Shown here: positions 9,525 through 16,630 of the stretch, in pieces
How positions within the stretch are numbered: position 1 is the stretch's first letter
How the letters are laid out: each line of letters starts with the position of its first letter
NCBI GenBank assembly: GCA_023511795.1
Contig: JAIMAU010000017.1
Location: 1-39,375 of the forward strand
Direction of reading: 5' to 3'
Origin: Armatimonadota bacterium
GTDB taxonomy: Bacteria > Armatimonadota > UBA5829 > DTJY01
DNA: 39,375 nt
The notes under the pieces: model-generated
What the model saw: the letters and a program-made list of their open reading frames with translations, nothing else
Databases searched by the model: none
What the model was told of the DNA's origin: nothing
Position numbers and translations under genes: made by a program

Positions 9525-9596
9525 GCTCTAAAGTTTTTCCTGCGCATTGCCAGAATGAAGGTTGAGCGATTTCTTGTTCGTTGAAAGGGGATCCTG

Positions 9597-10241
9597 GTGA
9601 ACATTTTACTGCGCAGGATATTTGCCGCTTTTATATTTGCCGGCATGCTCATCGTCTTGCTTACCCTCACGGCACACGCCCAGAGTTGGAATTCTGCGGT
9701 TACAAGTGGGCTGACGTCGGTGACTTGGATGTTTGCTGAAGGTGAATATACATGGACTCTTTTTAATAACTCCTCGCTCCCTGGAGATACTTGTCGTGAG
9801 TATGATATTTTGATTTGGGAATTAATTCCTTTTCAGGTGGAAGAACCACTTTCTTGGGTAGCCCCTGAAGGCTGGATATGGAACGGCAACAAATTTAAAG
9901 TCGCAGACTCAAGCAAGAAATACTTTACACCATGTGCAATTGGACCGGGACAATCTGCTGTCTTTAAATACAAACCAAAGCCCAACGGTAAGCTTATCAA
10001 CAATAATGGTCCGCAACCAGTTGGCTTGGCATTCGTTACCCATGTTGCAGCGGTTGCTTCAGGGTCGGGAGCGCTTGACGGCAGTCGCCCTTGGATTCCG
10101 AAGTTCACTCAGCATGGCTCAACATGGTTTGATGAATCGAATTTAGCGGCAGTCCCTGAGCCAGCAGGATTGGGAATTCTCGCCTTTTATGTTGGGGCTT
10201 TTACTTTATATTCTTTATATTGGAGAAATCGTTTAGGATAG
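9597..10241 (+). CDS. PEP-CTERM-like exported protein
   Basis: 214 residues from GTG 9597, preceded by AAAGGGG at good spacing. A signal peptide (about 1-28, ending AHA) precedes a domain of about 150 residues with three cysteines that I do not recognise. The C-terminus reads VPEPAGLGILAFYVGAFTLY and then a basic end (YWRNRLG): the VPEP motif, hydrophobic helix and positive tail of the PEP-CTERM sorting signal, handled by an exosortase. Such proteins go to the cell surface or extracellular matrix, often with exopolysaccharide. No exosortase is in the window. The protein is probably monocistronic, with the convergent sulfatase ending 17 bases away. Confidence 0.7.
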   Translation: MNILLRRIFAAFIFAGMLIVLLTLTAHAQSWNSAVTSGLTSVTWMFAEGEYTWTLFNNSSLPGDTCREYDILIWELIPFQVEEPLSWVAPEGWIWNGNKFKVADSSKKYFTPCAIGPGQSAVFKYKPKPNGKLINNNGPQPVGLAFVTHVAAVASGSGALDGSRPWIPKFTQHGSTWFDESNLAAVPEPAGLGILAFYVGAFTLYSLYWRNRLG

Positions 10242-10258
10242 GCAATAGCCGCCAGCCA

Positions 10259-12340
10259 TCATTCGATTTTGTGTTCCCCTGCCCAAATGCGCACATACTT
10301 AATCAGCCCGCTATACGGAATTGATTTCGAGTAGCTGCCGACCAAGCTTCCTGTATCCATGCCGATTTGTAGACCTTCGTGCGGTTTGGCAGGAAGAAGT
10401 CCCACATTCCCGGTGGATGCAACTAGCTTGCCGTCTACGTACAGCTCGATGCTGTGTTTTCTAATGGCGGCCGTGAGGCGTACCCAGTCGTTGCCTATTG
10501 GGTTGTTCCCCGCAATTTCCGTTAGGGTTTCCTCTGACCGCAATGCAAATCGGGGAATGCCGCTTTCGAGATATAGGGAGTAGCCGAAACTTTCGCCTCC
10601 CTGAGCCATGACGACGCCTTCCTTGCCTTTGATGAGCGCTTCAATTGTCCAGGGCGTCATGCAAGGATTGAGGGCGGGTGAACTTGAAACTTCGATATAG
10701 TCTCCTTTTTCAAGCTTGAGGGCTTTTCTGCCGCCTTCTTCCACAAGTTGTCCGCCGTGTAGCTTGCTACTGTTTCCATGCCCAGACACGTCAGATGCAT
10801 CGCCGCGAGCGAAGTCAAAGGAAAGAACAAGCCCCTCGATTACCTTAGCTTCTTCTACGGGCCCCACTGGCGGAGCTCCCAACTGTTTTCCTTCGGGATA
10901 TTCTGTTTCCTTCTTTAATCGCTCAAGCTCGGCACGCATTTCCTTTAGTTTCTCCAGATGTGCCGAATCTAGAGCAAGGTTGCGAACCTGAGTCGGGTCA
11001 TTTCGAAGGTCATATAGCTCCTCAATGTCGTTCATATCGGGGTAAGAACAATATGTCCAATCTTTTGAACGAACTCCTAGCATTAGGGGTAATCCTGCCG
11101 CCCATTCCTCTCGGAAATATTCATATAGGAATGACTCGCGCCACTCACTTTTCTTGCCTTTTAGGATTGGTAGGATTGAGCGCCCTTGCATTGTTTTGCG
11201 AATGTCTGCTCCTGCTATATCAAGAAGTGTTGGAGCAAGGTCTATGTTAAGAAACATTTCTTTTCTCTTGCTTCCAGGTTTTATTATCTCTGGGTAGCGC
11301 ATAAGAAGCGGGATGCGAATTGATTCTTCATATATCAATCGCTTGTCTCCCAAGCCATGTTCGCCCATGAAGAAGCCGTTGTCGCCTGCAAAGACAATAA
11401 CGGTGTTGTCAAGCTGACCAATCTCCTCAAGGGTATCAAGTACTCGTCCAACGCTTTCATCAATAGCTAGTATCGTTCTATAGTAATCTAGCCGCCTTGG
11501 CTCGCGAGGGTTCCATGCACCCCGTTCGACCTTCTTTGGGGCGGGCTCTTTCAGACTTGCAATCCACCGTTCTCGCCTGACTCCGAACGTAAACGCTCGC
11601 CGCATCCACTCGGGTTTGTCCTCGAACGTGTCCTTGTAGCTTGCGGGTTCTGGAATCTCTGCGTTGGGGAATGCATTTTTATGCCTGGGCGCGGGGGTGA
11701 ATGGACTATGAACTGCTTTGTGCGCAAGTATCATGCAGAAAGGCTTGCTTCTCTTTCGCTTTAGCCAATTGACGGCGTAGTTGGTTAATAAGTCGGTCAT
11801 ATATCCTTCTGCTTGAAACTCATGTCCGTTTTCGTTAAGGTTCGGGTTTTCATATATGCCCTGAGCCTTGAAGCTGAGCCAGTAGTCGAAACCTGGTCGG
11901 GGGTCAGCCTTCGGTTCCATATGCCACTTGCCAATGTATGCTGTTTCATAGCCGGCTTTTTGAAGGAGAAGAGGAAATGTTGGGCAGGAGGAATCTGGGT
12001 CATTAGCTTCATTATTCACAACGCCATGCCTATGGGCATAGGTGCCAGTTAAAAATGAGGCGCGGCTTGGCGAGCACAGCGCGGTGGTAACGAATGCGTT
12101 TTCAAAGTGAGCGCCTTCACGAGCGAGGCGGTCGAGGTTTGGCGTCTTTAGAAATGATGGCCGGCCCATGAAACCCATGGCGTCGTATCGCTGGTCATCA
12201 GTTAATATAAATAGGATGTTTGGTCTGTTTTCCCCAAATGCAGGCTTTGATAATGAGAGGCCTGCTGTAAGTGTTCCGATGACCGCGGCTCCTTTTGCGA
12301 CGAATTCTCGTCTGGTCATTTTGCGTGATTGTTTGCCCAT
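10259..12340 (-). CDS. Tat-exported type I sulfatase with C-terminal LamG-like domain
   Basis: 693 residues. A Tat signal (MTRREFVAK, residues 8-16, then a hydrophobic stretch to AFG) marks folded export. The alkaline-phosphatase-fold sulfatase domain (about 38-480) has the metal-binding TDDQR (47-51) and the formylglycine signature CSPSR (Cys89-Arg93) in ALCSPSRASFLTG, so Cys89 would need conversion to formylglycine. A concanavalin/LamG-like beta-sandwich (about 505-690) follows, starting near LVLSFDFARGDASDVSGHGN, and probably helps bind polysaccharide. The gene follows the LacI gene by 28 bases with a strong AAGGAGGAG site, and both follow the GH42-like gene, so removal of sulfate from the same sulfated glycan is a natural inference. 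The exact substrate cannot be read from sequence. Confidence 0.88.
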   Translation of the reverse strand: MGKQSRKMTRREFVAKGAAVIGTLTAGLSLSKPAFGENRPNILFILTDDQRYDAMGFMGRPSFLKTPNLDRLAREGAHFENAFVTTALCSPSRASFLTGTYAHRHGVVNNEANDPDSSCPTFPLLLQKAGYETAYIGKWHMEPKADPRPGFDYWLSFKAQGIYENPNLNENGHEFQAEGYMTDLLTNYAVNWLKRKRSKPFCMILAHKAVHSPFTPAPRHKNAFPNAEIPEPASYKDTFEDKPEWMRRAFTFGVRRERWIASLKEPAPKKVERGAWNPREPRRLDYYRTILAIDESVGRVLDTLEEIGQLDNTVIVFAGDNGFFMGEHGLGDKRLIYEESIRIPLLMRYPEIIKPGSKRKEMFLNIDLAPTLLDIAGADIRKTMQGRSILPILKGKKSEWRESFLYEYFREEWAAGLPLMLGVRSKDWTYCSYPDMNDIEELYDLRNDPTQVRNLALDSAHLEKLKEMRAELERLKKETEYPEGKQLGAPPVGPVEEAKVIEGLVLSFDFARGDASDVSGHGNSSKLHGGQLVEEGGRKALKLEKGDYIEVSSSPALNPCMTPWTIEALIKGKEGVVMAQGGESFGYSLYLESGIPRFALRSEETLTEIAGNNPIGNDWVRLTAAIRKHSIELYVDGKLVASTGNVGLLPAKPHEGLQIGMDTGSLVGSYSKSIPYSGLIKYVRIWAGEHKIE

Positions 12341-12368
12341 TATTGACTCCTCCTTTTTATTCAGACAC

Positions 12369-13400
12369 CTATGGGGCGGGACCGGTTGATTCTCGGATAA
12401 TCAGTTCGCCGGGGATGTATATATTCGCTCTTTTGGCGTTTGGGTTGCTTCGCAGCCGCACAATCTCATTTACTGCACTTTCTGCGACCAAGTCTGCAGA
12501 AAGGCCGACGGTGGTGAGGGAGGGGCGCCAGTACTCGCCTTCATCAAACGCTCCATAACCGACGAATGAGATATCGCGTGGACATTGCATGCCCATGGAC
12601 TGGGCACAAGCCATGGCGCCGAGTGCCATGGGGTCGTTTATGCAAATTACGGCGGTGAAATTCAGCTGGCGGGTAATAAGTTCTTGAAAACCCTGAAAGC
12701 CGCCGTCAAAGCCAAACCCTTCGACATTCTGCATGAGGCTGGGGTCTATACCAATCCCTGCCTCACGAAGCGCCCGTTCATGGCCCGCGTATTTCTGCAT
12801 GGTGGTCTTTATGCGAGAAATTGTGTCCCCGATAAATGCTATCCGCTGGTGTCCTAGTTCAATTAAGTGCCGTGTCAATGTGTAGCCGGCGTGTTCGCGG
12901 TCTGCAGTGACGCTTTCTATGTTTCCTTGGGCGCCCGGAAGAAGATCAATCACGGGCAAACCCTCGTTCGCAAGCTGGGCTAGCGTGCTCTTTTCGACTG
13001 CTGGCGAATCCCACAGGACTAATAATCCCTCGTGGTTGCTTATCATGCTTTGATTCAAAAATGACTCTGCCTCGGAATCGTTTTTAACTATATTTACAGT
13101 AAGCTGAAGCCCTCGCATTGTTGCTAAGCGGCTGAGCGCCATTGCTGTCTGCGAATGTGACTTAGCCATTTGCCAAGTAACAATTAGCAAGAGAATAGTA
13201 TCGGTATGTCCTCGCTTGAGGGCTCGGCCGACTGGATTAAACTTATACCCTAATTCCTCGGCAGCAGCCCATACTCTGAGCTTTGTTTCTTTACTTATCC
13301 TCGAGGCGTGTTTACTGCCAGCGAGAACATATGACACTGTGGCGTGTGAAACCCCTGCTCTCCTGGCAACATCTTTGATTGTCGGCTGTGTTTTTGACAT
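12369..13400 (-). CDS. LacI-family transcriptional regulator
   Basis: 343 residues, standard family length. The N-terminal helix-turn-helix TIKDVARRAGVSHATVSYVLAG (7-28) and hinge region (through LGYKFNPVGRALKRG) are typical, followed by a periplasmic-binding-protein-like sugar-sensing domain with IAFIGD and the conserved ICINDPMALGAMA. It sits between the GH42-like hydrolase (48 bases upstream) and the sulfatase (28 bases downstream) on the same strand, so it very likely controls this glycan locus, probably as a repressor relieved by a breakdown product. No clear ribosome binding site precedes ATG 13400; translation may depend on readthrough from the upstream gene. Candidate operators lie at 16488-16497 and 16584-16593, and a small inverted repeat at 13412-13425. 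Confidence 0.9.
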   Translation of the reverse strand: MSKTQPTIKDVARRAGVSHATVSYVLAGSKHASRISKETKLRVWAAAEELGYKFNPVGRALKRGHTDTILLLIVTWQMAKSHSQTAMALSRLATMRGLQLTVNIVKNDSEAESFLNQSMISNHEGLLVLWDSPAVEKSTLAQLANEGLPVIDLLPGAQGNIESVTADREHAGYTLTRHLIELGHQRIAFIGDTISRIKTTMQKYAGHERALREAGIGIDPSLMQNVEGFGFDGGFQGFQELITRQLNFTAVICINDPMALGAMACAQSMGMQCPRDISFVGYGAFDEGEYWRPSLTTVGLSADLVAESAVNEIVRLRSNPNAKRANIYIPGELIIRESTGPAP

Positions 13401-13411
13401 AGTATTGATTT

Positions 13412-13425
13412 AGTTTAAGCAAACT
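13412..13425. promoter_or_regulatory. Small inverted repeat before the LacI gene
   Basis: AGTTT-AAGC-AAACT lies 12 bases upstream of the LacI-family start codon, in the 48-base gap after the GH42-like gene. It could be an autoregulatory site, but five-base arms are weak evidence. Confidence 0.2.
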
Positions 13426-13448
13426 GAGCACTTAATTTTTTACATGTC

Positions 13449-16400
13449 TTATTGCCCAATTTCCGCCAGTACAGGCGTTACTGTTTTTAGTGTTCGCACC
13501 TTTGCCTGCCCACCAAGGGAAAGGAGATCTCGAGCCTGCAGAATTCTGGGGGACATTGGCTTATCCTCGGTAGTTTGTCTGCCCAACGAAACTATTCTTA
13601 CGTCCACTGGTTTCTCTAGAAGGTTCACCATGTTTATGACCGTTCGACTGCCGATTTTGGCAGGTAGCCATTCTACTCCCCACACCGGTTGGTTGGTTGA
13701 TGCATCTACAACGCGAATCTCGGGCAGTAGGTTCATCTTATCAAGCAGTGAGAGCAGCTTGGGCCAAAGTTCTTTATCTGGGCTTGCATCGAGAGGAATA
13801 ATCACCGCCTGTTTAGAAAGCTGGGCGACTTCGTTATCGGGAAAGTCATTTCCCCATGGGTCTTTAGATGGTGAGTTGCCGAAGATGACGCATTGGCTGG
13901 AGGGCGGCAATTTAAGGAGGCTTTTAAAGGATGCCTCTGGAAGGTGGGTTGCATTTGGAAGCATGATGATTTGGTAATCACTTCCCTTGCCGGCAGCAAG
14001 TTGCTTTTCTGAAATGAAGTCAATCTTTATGCCGCAGAAGTTCAAGGCTGTGTAAGCTCTGGACATTGCATCCAGATATTGCTGGTTTCGGGCGATAGAA
14101 GCATTTGACCACAAAATCGCCACCGGCGCCTTAACGTTCTGCAGGGCTGTAACCTCAGCCGCAAAGCGGTTTAGGTCAAGGCACGCGCGCCCGACAGCCT
14201 CCGCGCACCCTGGGCGGTCCATCACATTGCCATAGAAGTCCGACCCTTTGTCATATGTCTTTTCCCATACCCAAATAGTGGTTGCTCCCTGGCCGTGGAT
14301 TGCCCCTTGCCAAAGCGCTGTGCGGAAGTTCTCCGGTTTGATGTAATAATTCGAGCGGTCAGGGCTGATGTGGTTTTCTGAATTAAATATCGGCTTCTTG
14401 TTTAGTGAGCGCTGTAGATCATAGCCTATGTTCATTGAGCCCCAGGCGATTGTCTCGCCGCTTGGGAAAGCGTAGTTGTCATTGCCGTTAATTTGTGAAA
14501 GTTCGCCAAAAAGCTCTGGGTCAACTCCCCATGCGATTGTGTACCTTGAAAGAAGTGCTGAATCCATGATTTTTGCGTGTACAGGAACCTTTGGAGCCAT
14601 TTCATGAATAACATCTGCTTTCCATTTGTGCCAGCTTGCAAAGCGCTCTTGGTTGAACACGACATAATCGTAGAATTGCGGTGCGTCATAGTGGCCATTT
14701 GCAGGGATTGGCACCTCAGAGAAGCTTGAAAATTGGGTCTTATACCGTGCGTTCAGCGTTGCAATGTCGCCATGTACTTTGGCAAGATATTCGGCCCACA
14801 TGGCTGGTGTGTTATCACAGCCGGCGGCACGGTCGAAAATAGGCTCATTTGAGAGACAAAAGCTGTGTAGTGCCGGTTTGTCTTTGAAGAGAGGGACAAC
14901 CGTTCGCAGAAACTTCTCTATTATTTGTTTTGCTTCGGGTGCGTCCACACAATATCCAAAGAATCCACCGCCGCCTTTCATTAAATGTGGCCATTTCTGG
15001 TATGCCCAACCTGGGAAGTAGTGCGGCGAGAGGAGAATATTGACCATTACATTGTTTTTTGCCGCTTGGTCGAGAAGATTGGCGATGTCTTGGGCAGGTT
15101 TGAGATTGACCTCATTTTCCGAGGGGAAAACGGCGCTGGGACCAATCTCAACTTGAATGATGTTCACGCCATAGCCTGGCCAACGAGGCATGTCTGTCCT
15201 CACTTGGCCAAAGTGCCCATAGCCGCAGAAAAAGACTGGACCTCGGCTCTTCTTGCCACTTGAATCTTGCCTATCGCCAATGAAGCTCAAGCCCTTTATC
15301 TCAACCTTGCTCGTGCGATATCTAACAGCATTTGGCGCAAGTTTTGGATTTTTGAGATATGCCTGCATCTCCGCCATTGCGTTGTCGAGTGAGCGATTAA
15401 AATCGCCAACAGCCCAGTTAGCCCGCGTTATCTCGCCCTTCTGTAAGTCCATCCGTGCCAGCGGCAGGAACTGCTCAACCATGGTTCGCGTTACAAGCGG
15501 ATAATCGAGGGGGATTCCTTTCATCTTGCACTTTTTATAGAGTGCATCGAAATCTTTGAGTTTAGCTTCAACCTTGTCCAAATCGGCAGAAATCGCAGAA
15601 CCGAGTTTCTCAATCTTTTTTGTTCCAGCAACAACCTTGCCTTTTTCATCTGAAATGGTTATGGTGCATTCAAGCTGTCTAACTGGTGCCTTGCCGCTGT
15701 TCCACTCCCATTCGAAAGAGTTTTCGCCTGGCTTTACTTGGGCGCTCTTTTTGAAAATGATTTCGCTCCCAGCGCGAATTATAGCTTCGACGGTTGCTGT
15801 GCTTTTCCGTGTAGAATTGAGAAAGATAGCGACTGAGGCTGGAGCGTTGTCACCAATAACCGTGCCTGGCGCTAGAAACCATCCATTTATGCCTTTCGTT
15901 TCTAATGGGGAACCGATGGGTTTGAGTGAAATGTCATCAATCGCTAGTTCATCGCATAAATTGACGACGTTGATGCCAATGTTTAGGCTATTTTGGTCAT
16001 TCTTTGTTCGAAACCTTGTGGATATTTTTTGCCAATCATAGCTGCCGCTTGGGATGTTAAGGGTGTAAGAGTTCCAATCGGTGAAATGTATTGCAGATGA
16101 AACGTTTTTTCCCCGAACCCATACGCTCAATTCATACTCAGTTGCTGGCAAGACGCCGACAACCTGAAAGAGTCTGCCGTAGACCTCAGGTTCGAGAGGG
16201 CTCTCATTATGGAAGACAACGCATTGCCTGCCCGAGTAAGGGTTTTCTTTGCTTATGGCATATGTGCATTTGGCTCTGGAATACCATCCCCAACCTGCAC
16301 TGCCTTTCTCAAATCCGGGATTGGCTATCACGGGTATTACACCTGCCGTGGCTAGCCTGGCGAGTGCTAGACAAGACAAAAGTACTGTTAGAATTCGCAT
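13449..16400 (-). CDS. Secreted GH42-like glycoside hydrolase with N-terminal CBM
   Basis: 983 residues from ATG 16400, chosen because AGGAGG lies 6 bases upstream and a signal peptide (MRILTVLLSCLALARLATA) begins there. An in-frame start nine codons earlier is less likely. Residues about 20-165 form a CenC-like carbohydrate-binding module (IANPGFEKGSAGWGW ... LAIDDISL). The central TIM barrel (about 370-720) has a probable acid/base Glu519 in LSNEPIFD and a probable nucleophile Glu675 in IFNSENHIS. The following alpha/beta segment (about 755-900, APVAILWSNAS...YQIIMLPNATHL) looks like the GH42 trimerisation domain. A beta-galactosidase-type exo-activity is the family default; the real sugar is unknown. 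First gene of an operon with LacI regulator and sulfatase. Confidence 0.8.
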   Translation of the reverse strand: MRILTVLLSCLALARLATAGVIPVIANPGFEKGSAGWGWYSRAKCTYAISKENPYSGRQCVVFHNESPLEPEVYGRLFQVVGVLPATEYELSVWVRGKNVSSAIHFTDWNSYTLNIPSGSYDWQKISTRFRTKNDQNSLNIGINVVNLCDELAIDDISLKPIGSPLETKGINGWFLAPGTVIGDNAPASVAIFLNSTRKSTATVEAIIRAGSEIIFKKSAQVKPGENSFEWEWNSGKAPVRQLECTITISDEKGKVVAGTKKIEKLGSAISADLDKVEAKLKDFDALYKKCKMKGIPLDYPLVTRTMVEQFLPLARMDLQKGEITRANWAVGDFNRSLDNAMAEMQAYLKNPKLAPNAVRYRTSKVEIKGLSFIGDRQDSSGKKSRGPVFFCGYGHFGQVRTDMPRWPGYGVNIIQVEIGPSAVFPSENEVNLKPAQDIANLLDQAAKNNVMVNILLSPHYFPGWAYQKWPHLMKGGGGFFGYCVDAPEAKQIIEKFLRTVVPLFKDKPALHSFCLSNEPIFDRAAGCDNTPAMWAEYLAKVHGDIATLNARYKTQFSSFSEVPIPANGHYDAPQFYDYVVFNQERFASWHKWKADVIHEMAPKVPVHAKIMDSALLSRYTIAWGVDPELFGELSQINGNDNYAFPSGETIAWGSMNIGYDLQRSLNKKPIFNSENHISPDRSNYYIKPENFRTALWQGAIHGQGATTIWVWEKTYDKGSDFYGNVMDRPGCAEAVGRACLDLNRFAAEVTALQNVKAPVAILWSNASIARNQQYLDAMSRAYTALNFCGIKIDFISEKQLAAGKGSDYQIIMLPNATHLPEASFKSLLKLPPSSQCVIFGNSPSKDPWGNDFPDNEVAQLSKQAVIIPLDASPDKELWPKLLSLLDKMNLLPEIRVVDASTNQPVWGVEWLPAKIGSRTVINMVNLLEKPVDVRIVSLGRQTTEDKPMSPRILQARDLLSLGGQAKVRTLKTVTPVLAEIGQ

Positions 16401-16487
16401 TTTAAACCTCCTTGATTGGCAATGCACGAAAAGACAGATGCCGAAAAATAAAAGCCCAAACTAGCATAACCTAGAGGTATGGTGACT

Positions 16488-16497
16488 CGTGTAACCA
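16488..16497 (-). promoter_or_regulatory. Candidate LacI-family operator half, left copy
   Basis: CGTGTAACCA is an exact inverted match to 16584-16593. Read on the minus strand it is TGGTTACACG and starts immediately downstream of the minus-strand -10 box. GTAACC/GGTTAC half-sites are common in LacI/GalR-family operators. Confidence 0.5.
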
Positions 16498-16526
16498 ACA
16501 ATACTCCCACTCAGTAAACTTGTCAA
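16498..16526 (-). promoter_or_regulatory. Promoter of the GH42-like/LacI/sulfatase operon
   Basis: Minus-strand TTGACA (16526-16521), 17 bases, then TATTGT (16503-16498). About 100 bases upstream of the ATG at 16400, with the candidate operator directly after the -10 box. Confidence 0.55.
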
Positions 16527-16540
16527 GCGCCTACGGATAC

Positions 16541-16570
16541 TTGACAACTCTCCAACCTCACGGCTAGAAT
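16541..16570 (+). promoter_or_regulatory. Promoter of the GH-A-like hydrolase/URO-D operon
   Basis: TTGACA (16541-16546), 18 bases, TAGAAT (16565-16570), about 60 bases before ATG 16631. Its -35 box is the mirror of the minus-strand one, which gives the inverted repeat TTGTCAAG/CTTGACAA at 16520-16547. Confidence 0.6.
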
Positions 16571-16583
16571 TGGGATGAACGAC

Positions 16584-16593
16584 TGGTTACACG
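16584..16593 (+). promoter_or_regulatory. Candidate LacI-family operator half, right copy
   Basis: TGGTTACACG lies 13 bases after the plus-strand -10 box, at the expected start of transcription. It mirrors the copy at 16488-16497, so one repressor could silence both operons, possibly by looping over about 96 bases. Confidence 0.5.
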
Positions 16594-16630
16594 TTAAACT
16601 ATTTACATCAAACTTCGCGGAGTAAACTAA

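Noticed and set aside
15556-16041. Plus-strand 161-codon frame opposite the GH42-like gene
   Set aside because: Antisense shadow of a well-supported coding region.
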